A DNA stretch of 64,000 bases from Mariniflexile sp. AS56 (GCF_030552475.1 NZ_JAUPED010000011.1:1-64000); one strand, 5' to 3'. Positions 18,314 to 28,981 are shown, numbered from the stretch's first letter. Made by a program: numbers and translations. The notes: a model not told the origin generated them from the sequence alone.

Positions 18314-21300
18314 ATGAAAAAACCTATTTTCCCAAAAAATGAAAAGGAGCGTTTAGAAGAATTAAAATCTTTCAATATTTTAGATACTTTAGAAGAAAAA
18401 GATTATGATTTTCTAACCAAAATGGCATCTGATATATGTGGAACAAAAATTTCATTAATTAGTTTAATAGATAAAGACCGCCAATGGTTTAAATCTCACC
18501 ACGGTTTAGATGCAACAGAAACAGCCAGAGAGCTTGCTTTTTGTGCGCATGCCATCAACCAGCCGTCTGAAGTCTTGGTGGTAAATGATGCTAGGTTGGA
18601 CGCGCGTTTTCACGACAATCCTTTAGTGGTAGGCGGTCCCAAGGTTATTTTTTATGCTGGTGTACCCTTAGTAACTTCAAAAGGGTTTCCATTAGGAACT
18701 CTTTGTGCCATAGATGATGAGCCTAAGGAGCTCTCAAGTTATCAATTAGAATCCCTTCAATTATTAGGAAAACAGGTTGTTAATTTATTAGAACTTAGAA
18801 GGAAGAATATAGAAAGCGAGGAACGTAGAGAGCAGTTTCAGCGCTATTGCGATCTATCTCCAGATATTATATACCGCTATTCGTCGGATAAAAAATTAAA
18901 TTACAACTCCAATAGAGTTACAGAAATTTTAGGATTTTCGCCTTCAGAATTATTTGAAGACCCAAGTCTGTGGTTTGGAAACATACATCCAGACGATATC
19001 GATATGGTGAGTAAAAGCTTGAGTGAGGCCATTAAAGGGGTTCCCATAGATATTGTTTATAGAATTCAGACTAAATCTGGTAATTGGAAGTGGTTGCATG
19101 ATAGAAGTATAAATTTAATATCCGAAGGGGATGAGTTTATTATAGAAGGAGTTGCTTCCGATATAACAACACAAAGAACCATAGAAAACACGCTTAAAAA
19201 AACCACCAACTTTTTAGAGAGAGCTGGTGAAATGGCTATGGTAGGTGCTTGGGATTTTGATGTCTTAAAGGGTACTATCTACTGGTCTAATGTCACCAGG
19301 AAAATACATGAGGCTGAAGCAGATTATGTTCCGGTTTTAGATGAAGCGATGAATTTCTATAAGGAAGGTGAAAGCCGTGATTTAATTACTGGCATAGTAG
19401 GGAAGGCTATGGCAGAAGGCGGATCTTACGATCTTAAACTTCAAATTGTCACAGCCAAAGGAAATGTGAAATGGGTACGGTCTATTATTGATACAGAAAT
19501 GGTTGACGGTAGTTGCATTCGTTTATTCGGAACCTTTCAAGACATAGATGAGCAGGAAACGCATAGAATTGCTATTTCAAGAGAAAAAGAAAAAAGTCAA
19601 AATATAATAGAAGGTACCAATGTAGGAACCTGGGAATGGAATGTACAAACGGGTGAAACCGTTTATAATAAACGTTGGGCCGAAATTTTAGGGTATACGC
19701 TTGATGAGTTAGCTCCCATAAATATAAATACTTGGTATAACTTAACGCATCCTGATGATTTAGTGTTGTCTAAAAATAAGCTGAAAGATTGTTTTAGTAA
19801 AAAAACAGATTTCTATGAATTAGAAACCCGAATGAAGCATAAAGATGGTCGTTGGATTTGGGTGTATAATAGAGGTAAAATTTTTAACTGGACACACCAA
19901 GGGGAGCCAGAAATGATGTATGGAACCCAACAAGATATTACAAAATCAAAATTAGCATCATTACAATTCGAATTGTTTATAGAACAAGCACCTTCGGCCA
20001 TTGCGATGTTCGATTTGGATATGAAGTATCTATCAGCATCTGGGAAATGGCTTGAAGATTATGACTTAGTTAATAAAGATATTTTAGGTAAATCACATTA
20101 TGATGTTTTTCCTGAAATAGGAGATGAGTGGAAAGCCATCTATAATAATTGTTTAAAAGGAGCCGTTAGTAAAAAAGACGAAGTATGTTTTTTGCGGAAA
20201 GATGGAAAAGAACAATGGTTATCTTGGGATGTAAGACCTTGGTATGTGGCTGATGGTAAAATTGGTGGTATTATTATGCTTACCGCAGATGTTACTCAGA
20301 ACAAATTAGCTAAACAAGAGATTATTAAGGCAAACCGTGAGTTGAATGCTATCTTAGATGCTAGTAATGTATCTATTATAGGAACAGCTTTAGACGGAAC
20401 CATAACACATTTTAGTAAGGGTGCAGAAGACCTACTGGGTTATGATGAATCTGAAATGATAGGCATAAATACCCCAGAAATAATTCATTTAGAGAATGAA
20501 GTTGTTGAACGGGGTGAAGACCTTAGTAACTTGTTTAATAGAGAAATACGAGGGTTCGATGCTTTTGTGGAATATGCACGACAAGGAAAATCGGAATCTC
20601 GAGAGTGGACTTATGTGCGTAAAAACGGCAGTCATGTACCCGTATTACTCAATGTTACGGCTATAAAAAGTGGTGATGTTGTTTTAGGTTTTCTGGGGGT
20701 TGCTATAGATATTAGTGCCATTAAGAAGGTTGAAAATGAGCTAAAACAAATGTTGGAGTTAGCTAACAACCAAAACGAAAGGCTTAAAAACTTTGCACAT
20801 ATTGTGTCGCACAATTTAAGAAGTCATTCTGGTAATATGAATTCGTTACTTGATATTTTACTGGAAGAAAAGCCAGAACTTAAAGGGGATGAGTTGATAA
20901 ACTTTCTTGTAACCGCGGCTCACAACCTTAGAGATACTATTGCACACCTGTCAGAAGTAGCCATGCTTAGTGCCACGGGAATTAAGCAACTTGAAACGGT
21001 TAATTTAACGCAAACTATTGTAAATGCTATAGGAAACGTAGGTGCATTATCAAAAAAGGCAAATGTAGAAATAGTGAATGATGTTAAAGATGAGGTCTTT
21101 GTGCAAGGTATACATGCTTATCTAGATAGTATAGTCCTTAACTTTTTAACGAATGCGATTAAGTATTCTTCTCACGAACGAGAAAGTTTTGTAAGATTAT
21201 GCGTTGAAAGTCATGAGAATTACATAACTTTAAATGTGGAAGATAATGGGAGAGGTATTGACCTTAAAAAGCATGGCAAAAAACTTTTTGGCTTGTATAA

Positions 21301-21442
21301 AACATTTCATAAGCATGAAGACGCTCGAGGTGTAGGGTTATTTATATCCAAAAATCAAATAGAAGCTATGGGAGGTGATATTGAAGTTGATAGCGAAGTT
21401 AATGTAGGAACTACTTTTAAAATACATTTTAAATATGAGTAA
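18314..21442 (+). CDS. GAF-multi-PAS sensor histidine kinase
   Basis: 1042 residues, no membrane helix. An N-terminal GAF domain (about 8-165) contains the FCAHAI and [16 protein letters not shown] stretches common in this family. About five PAS/PAC modules (175-795) follow, then a DHp domain with H833 in [12 protein letters not shown], and an ATPase domain with NFLTNAIKY and DNGRGID. The glycine-rich lid ends RGVGLFIS. The SHNLRSH H-box differs from the HE/DxxxP types of the other two kinases, so this is a separate subfamily. Its 3' end overlaps the next receiver gene by 8 bp, which identifies the partner. Confidence 0.88.
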   Translation: MKKPIFPKNEKERLEELKSFNILDTLEEKDYDFLTKMASDICGTKISLISLIDKDRQWFKSHHGLDATETARELAFCAHAINQPSEVLVVNDARLDARFHDNPLVVGGPKVIFYAGVPLVTSKGFPLGTLCAIDDEPKELSSYQLESLQLLGKQVVNLLELRRKNIESEERREQFQRYCDLSPDIIYRYSSDKKLNYNSNRVTEILGFSPSELFEDPSLWFGNIHPDDIDMVSKSLSEAIKGVPIDIVYRIQTKSGNWKWLHDRSINLISEGDEFIIEGVASDITTQRTIENTLKKTTNFLERAGEMAMVGAWDFDVLKGTIYWSNVTRKIHEAEADYVPVLDEAMNFYKEGESRDLITGIVGKAMAEGGSYDLKLQIVTAKGNVKWVRSIIDTEMVDGSCIRLFGTFQDIDEQETHRIAISREKEKSQNIIEGTNVGTWEWNVQTGETVYNKRWAEILGYTLDELAPININTWYNLTHPDDLVLSKNKLKDCFSKKTDFYELETRMKHKDGRWIWVYNRGKIFNWTHQGEPEMMYGTQQDITKSKLASLQFELFIEQAPSAIAMFDLDMKYLSASGKWLEDYDLVNKDILGKSHYDVFPEIGDEWKAIYNNCLKGAVSKKDEVCFLRKDGKEQWLSWDVRPWYVADGKIGGIIMLTADVTQNKLAKQEIIKANRELNAILDASNVSIIGTALDGTITHFSKGAEDLLGYDESEMIGINTPEIIHLENEVVERGEDLSNLFNREIRGFDAFVEYARQGKSESREWTYVRKNGSHVPVLLNVTAIKSGDVVLGFLGVAIDISAIKKVENELKQMLELANNQNERLKNFAHIVSHNLRSHSGNMNSLLDILLEEKPELKGDELINFLVTAAHNLRDTIAHLSEVAMLSATGIKQLETVNLTQTIVNAIGNVGALSKKANVEIVNDVKDEVFVQGIHAYLDSIVLNFLTNAIKYSSHERESFVRLCVESHENYITLNVEDNGRGIDLKKHGKKLFGLYKTFHKHEDARGVGLFISKNQIEAMGGDIEVDSEVNVGTTFKIHFKYE

Positions 21443-21830
21443 AATTGATACTGTTTGTATTATTGACGATGATCCTGCACATGTATATATTACAAAGAAG
21501 GAACTTAAAATGAGTGGTTTGTGTGAGACTATTCTTGTTTATAATAATGGAAAAGAAGCCTACGATAGGCTGATAGATATTTGTTCTAATCCAGAAAATT
21601 TACCCGATTTAATACTTTTAGATCTTAATATGCCTATTTGGGATGGCTGGGATTTTCTTGATGAATTCACCAAGATTAAAGTTGAAAAAGAAATATTAAT
21701 ATTCATAGTAACGAGTTCTATAGATCCCAATGATTTTAGAAGAGCAGAAAGTTATGAGCGGGTTAGTGATTTTATAGTCAAACCTATTTCAGCATCTAAG
21801 TTACGAGTAGAGCTTGGAAAATTACATTAG
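21435..21830 (+). CDS. Single-domain response regulator coupled to the GAF-PAS kinase
   Basis: 131 residues, receiver only: D11-D12-D13, acceptor D63 in [12 protein letters not shown] switch and K in IVKPI. Its ATG lies 8 bp inside the end of the upstream kinase gene, so translation is coupled and it is the obvious phospho-acceptor. No DNA-binding or enzymatic output is present. A strong terminator follows within 35 bp and closes this signalling block. Confidence 0.9.
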   Translation: MSKIDTVCIIDDDPAHVYITKKELKMSGLCETILVYNNGKEAYDRLIDICSNPENLPDLILLDLNMPIWDGWDFLDEFTKIKVEKEILIFIVTSSIDPNDFRRAESYERVSDFIVKPISASKLRVELGKLH

Positions 21831-21861
21831 CATTTAAAATAGAAACTGTTTGAAGGATATC

Positions 21862-21912
21862 AACTAATAAATGAAATATAAAATTTCATTTATTAGTTTT
21901 TTTTTTGTTTTT
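21862..21912 (+). terminator. Rho-independent terminator of the signalling block
   Basis: A perfect 16-bp stem (21862-21877 with 21883-21898) with a 5-base loop runs into a long T-tract. It lies just after the last receiver gene and separates the signalling block from the alginate regulon. Confidence 0.85.
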
Positions 21913-22141
21913 AAATGAAAGAAAATAAAGGGTTTCAAAGAAACTGGTTTTAGTGTTTGTTTTTAGTTTGTTGCTTCTAAAAGGAATGAGGTATTTGTCT
22001 AATTAAAATAAGTGGGTTTCTCAATGCCTGTTTAATTAGGTTAATATGTATTTGAAGTATAGGAGAATAGCGATTTTGTTTCTTTTTTTGTGGGTGGTTA
22101 TTTTATCTGTTGTAATAAAAATCATCTTTGTGTTAAAAATG

Positions 22142-22206
22142 TTTGGATAATATAAAAATTTGTTTATTTTTGGTAAACCAAATTGGTAAACCAGTTTTGT
22201 TTGCCA
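22142..22206 (+). promoter_or_regulatory. Alginate-regulon promoter/operator 1 (before the T9SS gene)
   Basis: TTTG at 22142-22145 and TATTTTTG at 22165-22172 match the Bacteroidota -33/-7 elements with a 19-bp gap. Overlapping the -7 element are TGGTAAACCA at 22171-22180, an identical copy at 22184-22193 (13 bp on), and a degenerate third box TTGTTTGCCA at 22197-22206. TTGGTnnACCAA-type dyads are known operators of FadR-subfamily GntR proteins such as UxuR/ExuR. The likely binder is the GntR protein encoded at 39473-40177 (inference). The remaining sequence back to 21913 shows no gene. Confidence 0.75.
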
Positions 22207-22280
22207 AAAAAATCTACTGCCAACAACCTACTATTTATGGTTTAATTGTTAAATAAATAAACCTTTTAAAACATTAAATC

Positions 22281-23321
22281 ATGAAAAAAACATTACTTTT
22301 TATTTTTACTTTATGTTTCACTATTAGTGAAATGAATGCGCAAGTTTCATTGCCTTATTATGAAAGCTTTAATTATACTGTCGGAGGAAGTCTAGTATCC
22401 ACCACAGGTAATTTAGGGCCATGGCTTAGTACGTACACAACAAATATTAATACAGATCCGGTTATTGTGGCCTCGCCTACTTGGACTTTGCCAACAGGTT
22501 TACCTGCTGCTGCTGGAAATGCTATTGAATTTCAAGGAGGGTCTGATGATCCAGTAATTACTTTTGCTGCTCAAGGAGACACAGGGTCTATTTACTCTTC
22601 ATTTGTTTTTAAAATAACAGATCAATCCTCAGTAACGAGTACATCGGGTGGTTTTATTTACTCTTTCGGTAAGGTTAACTCCAATTCGAATGGGTTTAAC
22701 TATGCTTCGGCGGTTTATATTAGAAAAATTAGTGCTACTCAATTTAATATAGGGGTGTCTGAAACGAATAGTTCAGCTGTTGCTGCTTTTTCTCCTACTG
22801 CATTTAATATTAATACAGATTATTTTATAGTGATTAGTTATGATATTGCAAATCAAACATCTTATATGTGGATAAATCCCGCATCAGTATCTGCAAGTAC
22901 AGAACCAGTTCCTACTTTAAATACATCTACTGATGCAGCTACAGGAACAAGAAATGATATTGTTGTAGTTAGAATGAGTTTAGAGTCTAATGCTAATACT
23001 CCTACAACAGTTTTCGATGAGATTAGAATTGGTAAAACTTGGGCATCAGTTGTTACGAATCCAACCTTAGGGGTTTCTAAAAATAATTTAGATAGTAAAT
23101 TAAAAATTTACCCAAATCCAGCTCAAGATTTTATCACGGTTGAATCTAATAGTGTTAAAATTTCATCTGTAGAACTTTATAACCTTATTGGTCAAAAAGT
23201 AAAATCGCAGTCAGTTTTAAAAGATAACAAATTAAATGTGTCAGATTTATCTAAAGGCATGTACCTTTTAAAGGTAAATACAGAAGATAGCAGCGCTACA
23301 AGAAAGATATTAATTGATTAG
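22281..23321 (+). CDS. T9SS-secreted protein of unknown function, first gene of the alginate regulon
   Basis: 346 residues. Signal peptide (1-21, ending MNAQ), a beta-rich, Ser/Thr/Asn-rich body (about 22-265) reminiscent of LamG/jelly-roll folds, and a type A T9SS sorting domain (about 272-346: KIYPNPAQDF, VELYNLIGQKV, LSKGMYLLKV). It should be exported by the type IX system to the surface or medium. No lyase catalytic motif could be identified. It has its own promoter with alginate-type operator boxes and its own terminator, so it is probably highly induced on alginate. A glycan-binding or accessory role is an inference. Confidence 0.75.
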   Translation: MKKTLLFIFTLCFTISEMNAQVSLPYYESFNYTVGGSLVSTTGNLGPWLSTYTTNINTDPVIVASPTWTLPTGLPAAAGNAIEFQGGSDDPVITFAAQGDTGSIYSSFVFKITDQSSVTSTSGGFIYSFGKVNSNSNGFNYASAVYIRKISATQFNIGVSETNSSAVAAFSPTAFNINTDYFIVISYDIANQTSYMWINPASVSASTEPVPTLNTSTDAATGTRNDIVVVRMSLESNANTPTTVFDEIRIGKTWASVVTNPTLGVSKNNLDSKLKIYPNPAQDFITVESNSVKISSVELYNLIGQKVKSQSVLKDNKLNVSDLSKGMYLLKVNTEDSSATRKILID

Positions 23322-23340
23322 TAGCTTAATAATTAATATA

Positions 23341-23372
23341 AAAAAGCCTTATAAATTTATAAGGCTTTTTAA
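23341..23372 (+). terminator. Terminator after the T9SS gene
   Basis: AAAAAGCCTTATAAA is followed directly by its reverse complement (23341-23370), ending in a T-tract. It lies 20 bp after the stop of the T9SS-protein gene and before the TIM-barrel gene, so downstream expression must depend on partial read-through or an unrecognised promoter. Confidence 0.85.
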
Positions 23373-23425
23373 TTTGTAATAAATACTAGTTAAATTTATT
23401 ATATTACAATTTAAAAGTGAACAAA

Positions 23426-24370
23426 ATGATAACAAGAAGAGATTTCATATCTAAAACAGCATGTGCAGCAAGTTTATTACCATTGTCTGCTTTTCCATTA
23501 CAACAGTTTATGGGTAGCGCATCAGAAAGCGGATTAGATATTAATATTTTCTCAAAACATCTTCAGTTTTTAGATTATAAGGCAACAGGTGAAATGGCTG
23601 CCGAAATAGGATTTTCTGGTGTAGATTTAACGGTGCGCCCCAACGGGCATGTTTTACCAGAATTGGTAAAAACGGATCTTCCAAAAGCAGTGAAAGCTAT
23701 TAAAGCAAGTGGTATTCATTGCCATATGATGACTACTAGTATTGAAAGTATTAATAACAAGTTAGACGTAGATATTCTAGAAGCTGCGGCTTCAGAAAAC
23801 ATTAATTATTACAGAACCAATTGGTTCAAATATAAAGAGGATGCATCCATGCAGGATTCTTTATTATTCTATCAAAATGAAGTAAAAAAATTAGGTGATT
23901 TAAATGAAAAATTAGGGTTGATAGGTTGTTATCAAAACCATGCAGGTGTAAGCGTAGGCGCATCTTATTGGGAAATTCAAAAAATACTTGAAACAACAAA
24001 TCCTAAATATTTTGGAACTCAATATGATATTCGCCATGCTATGGTAGAAGGTGGGTATTCTTGGGAAAACGGATTTAAATTGCTACACCCCAACATTAAA
24101 GTGATTGTTTTAAAAGATTTTAAATGGGGACAAGTAAATGGGAAATGGCAAGCCATAAACGTGCCTATTGGAGAGGGTATGGTCGATTTTGATACCTACT
24201 TTAAGTTGCTTAAAAAACACCAATTAAAGCCACCTGTATCCTTGCATTTAGAATATGATTTGGGCGGTGCTGAAAGAGGTGAGCGAAAGATTACGGTCGA
24301 TAAAAAAGTAGTGTTCGATGCCATGAAAAGCGATTTAAAAAAAGTGCAACAACTTTGGAAAAATGCTTAA
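23426..24370 (+). CDS. Tat-exported sugar-phosphate isomerase/epimerase-like TIM-barrel protein
   Basis: About 314 residues from ATG 23426; an in-frame GTG lies three codons upstream. The N-terminus carries a twin-arginine signal (TRRDFISK followed by a hydrophobic stretch and small residues). The rest reads as an AP-endonuclease-2/xylose-isomerase-like TIM barrel, with metal-ligand candidates such as the NHAG, YDIRH and LHLEYD segments. Tat export suggests a folded, metal-loaded periplasmic enzyme. Its place before PL6 suggests action on an alginate-derived sugar, but the substrate is unknown. Its end overlaps the upstream-extended frame of the next gene. Confidence 0.7.
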   Translation: MITRRDFISKTACAASLLPLSAFPLQQFMGSASESGLDINIFSKHLQFLDYKATGEMAAEIGFSGVDLTVRPNGHVLPELVKTDLPKAVKAIKASGIHCHMMTTSIESINNKLDVDILEAAASENINYYRTNWFKYKEDASMQDSLLFYQNEVKKLGDLNEKLGLIGCYQNHAGVSVGASYWEIQKILETTNPKYFGTQYDIRHAMVEGGYSWENGFKLLHPNIKVIVLKDFKWGQVNGKWQAINVPIGEGMVDFDTYFKLLKKHQLKPPVSLHLEYDLGGAERGERKITVDKKVVFDAMKSDLKKVQQLWKNA

Positions 24371-24416
24371 AATAATAGAATTTTTAAAATATATAATCAG
24401 AATAAAAACCATACAA

Positions 24417-26723
24417 ATGAAAAGAATTTTTTCTATCTCAAGCCTGTTAATTTTTTTAGTAACATGCCAATTAGTAGCACAAACAAACAGCATTAAAGTT
24501 TCTAATATAAACGAGCTAAACGAAGCTATTAAGAAGAGTAAAGCTGGAGATCATATTGTTATGGCGAATGGCGTTTGGAAGGACGTTGAAATTAAGTTTT
24601 CCGGAAAGGGAACTAAAGAAAAACCTATTACTTTAACAGCAGAAGAAATTGGAAAAGTAACCATTGAGGGGACTTCTAATTTGAAAATAGGAGGGAGTTA
24701 TTTAATTGTAAATGGCTTGTACTTTAAAAATGGTCACACGCCATCTAAAAATGTTATTCAGTTTAAAATAGATAGTCAATTAATTGCTAATAATTGTACT
24801 GTAACACAATGTGTTATTGAAGAGTTTACACAACCAGATCGTGATGTAAGTGATCATTGGGTTGAGTTTTGGGGCAGACACAACGAGTTAAGTCATTGCT
24901 ATATCACCGGGAAATCGAACTTTGGTCCAACCATCATGATTCGTTTGGAGGGCAATGAAAATATCTATAATTACCATAAAATCATCAATAACCATTTCGG
25001 ACCAAGACCTCGTAAAGGTGGGCCACACGGTGAGACTATTCAATTGGGAGATAGTGGTACATCTATGACGCCTTCGCATACTTTAGTAGCGAACAATTTT
25101 TTTGATCGTTGTAATGGTGAAATTGAAATTATTTCAAGTAAATCTAATTTTAACGAGTTTAGAAACAATGTGTTTTTTGAAAGTGAAGGTTCTTTGGTGC
25201 TAAGACATGGAAATTACGCAACCATAGATGGGAATGTTTTTATAGGTAATGATAATTCAGAAAATATAGGAGGTATCCGAGTTATAAATACAGGACATTG
25301 GATTACCAATAACTATTTCTACAAAATAAAAGGGAACGCATTCAGAAGTGCTTTGGCAGTAATGAATGGGATTCCAAAATCACCGTTAAACAGGTACAAC
25401 CAAGTTACAGATGCGGTTATAGCTTACAATTCGTTTATAGATTGTGAATCGCCTTGGCAGTTTAGTGTAGGCTCCAATGTGAGTCAAAGTGATGTATTAC
25501 CAGCAACTGAAATTCGTTCAGCGCGTCCAGAACGTGTTATACTCGCTAATAATTTGATTTACAATGAAGTTGCTGATGAAAACCCAATAGTGAATTATGA
25601 TAAAGTGGATGGGGTTACTTTTAAAAACAACATCATAACCAATGAAAATAAAAGTGAGATAAAACCAGAAGGTTTAGCTACGAAGCCTGTTTCAATGAGT
25701 GGAAAAGGGAATGATTTATTCGTTCCAAATGAAAACATAAATGACGTGTATGCTGGTTTCGATTTTGAAACAATAACTTCAGATTTATTTGGCAATAGCA
25801 GAACATCAAACAATAATAGCATAGGCGCTATTGTGAATCCTATTAAGGATAATGCTGTTTTAATTGATAGAACGAAATTTGGAACTAATTGGTTTGTGTC
25901 TTCAGAAGGGAAAATAAAATCTAAAACCATCAACGTTGCAACTTCGGAAGAACTTGTAAATGCGCTTAAAAAGGCCAATTCAAACGATATTATTTCACTT
26001 AAAAACGGCGTGTATCAAATAAAGTCTAGTTTGGTAATAAATAAGAAGATATCAATAGTTTCAGCTAAAAGGAATAGAAAGCCAGAGCTTATTTTTTCCT
26101 CAGATAAAACAGCTTTTGAAATGCATCCAAAAGGACATTTAAGTTTAAAGGGTGTTATTTTAACTGGAAACAAGTCACAAAACACCTTTACTACTTTAGA
26201 TAAAAACATGAGTAAAGCTTATAATTTATTTATAGATGGTGTTGAGATTAAAAATTTTAAATCTGTTTTAGAAGTATCGAAAGGATCGTTTGCAGATACG
26301 GTTTCGGTGGCCAATTCTATTATAAAAAATTGTGAACGCGGTTTTATTCTGAATAAAGAAACGAATGATGGCGGTGATTATAATGCTGAATTTGTGATCA
26401 TTACCAATTCAACTTTCGATAACATACAAGAAGTTGTTTTAGATTATTATCGCGGTGGTTATGATGAATCGACTATTGGTGGAAACTTAACGCTAAAAAA
26501 TAATACGTTTACAAATTCAGCAAAAGCTGAAAAAGATAGTATTTTGATAAAAAACAGAGGAATTGTAAATGTAGAGTTTTCTAAAAATACTTTTAAAAAT
26601 AACCCTGTAAAAATTATTGCTATCCTTTGGGGTGAAAAAGGACAAGAACCTGGAGAAAATACGATTGTTAATTCAGGTAAAATTGAAGTGGTACAAAACT
26701 TAGAATTGAAATTAATGTACTAA
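24417..26723 (+). CDS. PL6 family alginate lyase (chondroitinase-B-like beta-helix)
   Basis: 768 residues from ATG 24417, which directly precedes a clean signal peptide (MKRIFSISSLLIFLV, cleavage near LVAQ). The frame is open upstream to 24363, but that adds a non-signal leader. The N-terminal beta-helix has the PL6 catalytic region: the EIEIISSKS segment with candidate base K242 and the SLVLRHGN segment with R263. Their 21-residue spacing equals that of K250/R271 in chondroitinase B. A second beta-helix domain begins near residue 510, giving a two-domain PL6. It probably cleaves alginate or oligomers in the periplasm or at the surface. The stop overlaps the next ATG by 1 bp. Confidence 0.88.
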   Translation: MKRIFSISSLLIFLVTCQLVAQTNSIKVSNINELNEAIKKSKAGDHIVMANGVWKDVEIKFSGKGTKEKPITLTAEEIGKVTIEGTSNLKIGGSYLIVNGLYFKNGHTPSKNVIQFKIDSQLIANNCTVTQCVIEEFTQPDRDVSDHWVEFWGRHNELSHCYITGKSNFGPTIMIRLEGNENIYNYHKIINNHFGPRPRKGGPHGETIQLGDSGTSMTPSHTLVANNFFDRCNGEIEIISSKSNFNEFRNNVFFESEGSLVLRHGNYATIDGNVFIGNDNSENIGGIRVINTGHWITNNYFYKIKGNAFRSALAVMNGIPKSPLNRYNQVTDAVIAYNSFIDCESPWQFSVGSNVSQSDVLPATEIRSARPERVILANNLIYNEVADENPIVNYDKVDGVTFKNNIITNENKSEIKPEGLATKPVSMSGKGNDLFVPNENINDVYAGFDFETITSDLFGNSRTSNNNSIGAIVNPIKDNAVLIDRTKFGTNWFVSSEGKIKSKTINVATSEELVNALKKANSNDIISLKNGVYQIKSSLVINKKISIVSAKRNRKPELIFSSDKTAFEMHPKGHLSLKGVILTGNKSQNTFTTLDKNMSKAYNLFIDGVEIKNFKSVLEVSKGSFADTVSVANSIIKNCERGFILNKETNDGGDYNAEFVIITNSTFDNIQEVVLDYYRGGYDESTIGGNLTLKNNTFTNSAKAEKDSILIKNRGIVNVEFSKNTFKNNPVKIIAILWGEKGQEPGENTIVNSGKIEVVQNLELKLMY

Positions 26724-28981
26724 TGAGTTTTAAAATGAATGGTCTAAAGCACGTTGCATTAGCGCTTTGTATTATTGGTTTTCAAAAGTTGACTGCTCAA
26801 ACAATCCCTTCAACTCAAATTATTGAAACCAATAAATTAGGAAGTTTTTTAAAAACAGAGGTTCAGCAGTCTTTGGAAGGTGATGCATCTGTTACAAAAG
26901 CGGGCTTAGCGAACTACTTTCGTGAAAAATTTTCTGAACGCTATTTTTATAATTGGAAGGATTTCAATAATAGATTTGAAACATACAAGTCTATTTATAA
27001 AAACGCAGAAAGTGCACATACAGAAAGGGCGTTAGATCATCTTTCAAAATTTGAAGCCACCACAAAATGGAAACTCCCCTTTAATTATAAAAACGGAGTT
27101 CCTGTTAATGCCTATGCTTTGCGCCATTTGGCACGTCAGCATAAAATGGTAGATATTGCTTTCTACTACAACTATCAAAATAAAAACAAGGCACATTTAG
27201 ACTATTTTAAAAATCAATTAAAATCATTAAATACAGCCTTAGAAGCTAATAGTTTTGAAACTATTGAAGATGGAAATGGTATTTATGAATCGTTCCGGTC
27301 GGGGTATCGTATTTTAAATTGGTTGGAAATTCATACTATTTTTTTGGGAGAAACCAGTTATTCTGATGGCGACCAGTTATTAACCATTGCCACGTTATTG
27401 CAGCATGGTGCCCATTTATACGAAACGAATGCAGAGTTTGTACCTGGAAACCATCAAACAAGGGGTATGTCGGCTTTAGCAATGCTTTCCATTTTGTTCC
27501 GAGACTTTAAAGGCACAGATAAGTGGTATGAATTGGCTATGAACCAATTGGAAGCCCATTTAGATAAAGAAATAAATGATGATGGTTTTCAGTTTGAACG
27601 CACTGTTCATTACCACATGAGCGATATTGATAATTACTATTATGTGTATCAATTAGCTAAAAATAGTGATTTAAAAGTGAGTTCTTTTTGGGAGAATAAG
27701 TTAAAATCTTTATTTACAACCTTAACAAAAGTAGCATATCCCGATAAATCAGCACCTGTACTTTCAGATGATACCAATGAACCTTGGGCCGAAAAAAATG
27801 ATATATCGGGCGCTTTAACTTTAGGGTATTTGTTGTTTGAAGATCCCGAAATGGGCTATTTTGCTAATAAACATGTGGAACAAAAAATGTTTTGGTATGT
27901 AAGCGATTCGCAATTAGAAATGCTTAATAATATAGAGTCTAAAGTCCCAAATTTTAAATCGGTTGTGTTCCCAAAAACGGGTTATTACATTATGCGTGAA
28001 GGTTGGGAGGCGAAGGATAATATGATGGTGATTTCGAACGGACTTGATAAAGACAAGCCAGACCATCAACATGGTGATATGTTAGGTATTCAAGCCATGG
28101 CCAATGGTCAAGTTATTTTACCAAATTACCAAGTGCGCTATTCACTTAAAGATTATGGTTTTTTTAAAAATTCCATGGTTAAAAACGTGGCTTTGGTAGA
28201 TGAAGAGTTACAAGGAAAAGCATATACATCTAATCAAGGTGGTAGTGGTTTTGGGAAATTTAAAGAATTACCACAACCAAAAACGATTGGTTGGAATAGT
28301 GATGAAAATTTAGATGTGTATATAGGAAGCCATAATGGTTTTGAAAATATAGGTGTGACTTACAGCCGTCAAGTTATATATCTTAAAGACGATTTCTGGA
28401 TAATCAAGGATAACTTCAATTCGGATAAACCACATACTTATAAACAAGTTTGGCAAGGCCATTATAGTTTAGAAGCAGCTCCAAATTTATTGCGTTCTAC
28501 TTTTAATGATGGGTCTGGAAGCGATATTTATCAATTGAAAACGATAGATGCCGTTGAGGTTTCGGGAACAAGAGGTAAAGAATGGGCTGTTGCTTCAAAA
28601 AACAGCGAAACAAATTTTAGTTTTATCACAGTCATTTTTCCTTTTGATACATTTGATGCCGCTATTGATGGGGTTAATACCAATACTGATTTAAAAGGTT
28701 GGCAAGTCTCTAATCCCAAATGGGAAGTTAACGGCAATATGTCAACTTCTTTGACTAAAGAAAACCGTTCAGTGTTCTTTTCTGTGAATTCATTAGCATT
28801 AAACAAACTTAAATTATCATTTTCAGAAGAAGCTGATGTGTTTGTTGAAATTAAAAATAATAGATTAAAAATTCAATCTTTAGGCACTAAACCACTCCAA
28901 ATGGAAATTTCAGGTGTTAAGGAAAAAGGTAAAACAACTTTAGAACCAGGAAACCAATTAATTTTTAATTTGAAACATTAA
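26723..28981 (+). CDS. Heparinase II/III-fold polysaccharide lyase (PL39/PL12-like), probable alginate lyase
   Basis: 752 residues. Signal peptide (1-26, LTAQ), an (alpha/alpha) toroid domain (about 50-390) including the GNHQTRGMSALAM and FERTVHYHMSDIDNYYY segments, and a beta-sandwich domain (about 400-750) with KTGYYIMREGW and DHQHGDMLGIQAMANG, typical of heparinase II/III proteins. It differs clearly from the PL17 protein encoded downstream. Family assignment by eye is uncertain: PL39 includes alginate lyases, and PL12/PL21 act on other uronates. Its 1-bp overlap with the PL6 gene supports an alginate role. ATG at 26735 is an alternative start. Confidence 0.7.
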   Translation: MSFKMNGLKHVALALCIIGFQKLTAQTIPSTQIIETNKLGSFLKTEVQQSLEGDASVTKAGLANYFREKFSERYFYNWKDFNNRFETYKSIYKNAESAHTERALDHLSKFEATTKWKLPFNYKNGVPVNAYALRHLARQHKMVDIAFYYNYQNKNKAHLDYFKNQLKSLNTALEANSFETIEDGNGIYESFRSGYRILNWLEIHTIFLGETSYSDGDQLLTIATLLQHGAHLYETNAEFVPGNHQTRGMSALAMLSILFRDFKGTDKWYELAMNQLEAHLDKEINDDGFQFERTVHYHMSDIDNYYYVYQLAKNSDLKVSSFWENKLKSLFTTLTKVAYPDKSAPVLSDDTNEPWAEKNDISGALTLGYLLFEDPEMGYFANKHVEQKMFWYVSDSQLEMLNNIESKVPNFKSVVFPKTGYYIMREGWEAKDNMMVISNGLDKDKPDHQHGDMLGIQAMANGQVILPNYQVRYSLKDYGFFKNSMVKNVALVDEELQGKAYTSNQGGSGFGKFKELPQPKTIGWNSDENLDVYIGSHNGFENIGVTYSRQVIYLKDDFWIIKDNFNSDKPHTYKQVWQGHYSLEAAPNLLRSTFNDGSGSDIYQLKTIDAVEVSGTRGKEWAVASKNSETNFSFITVIFPFDTFDAAIDGVNTNTDLKGWQVSNPKWEVNGNMSTSLTKENRSVFFSVNSLALNKLKLSFSEEADVFVEIKNNRLKIQSLGTKPLQMEISGVKEKGKTTLEPGNQLIFNLKH

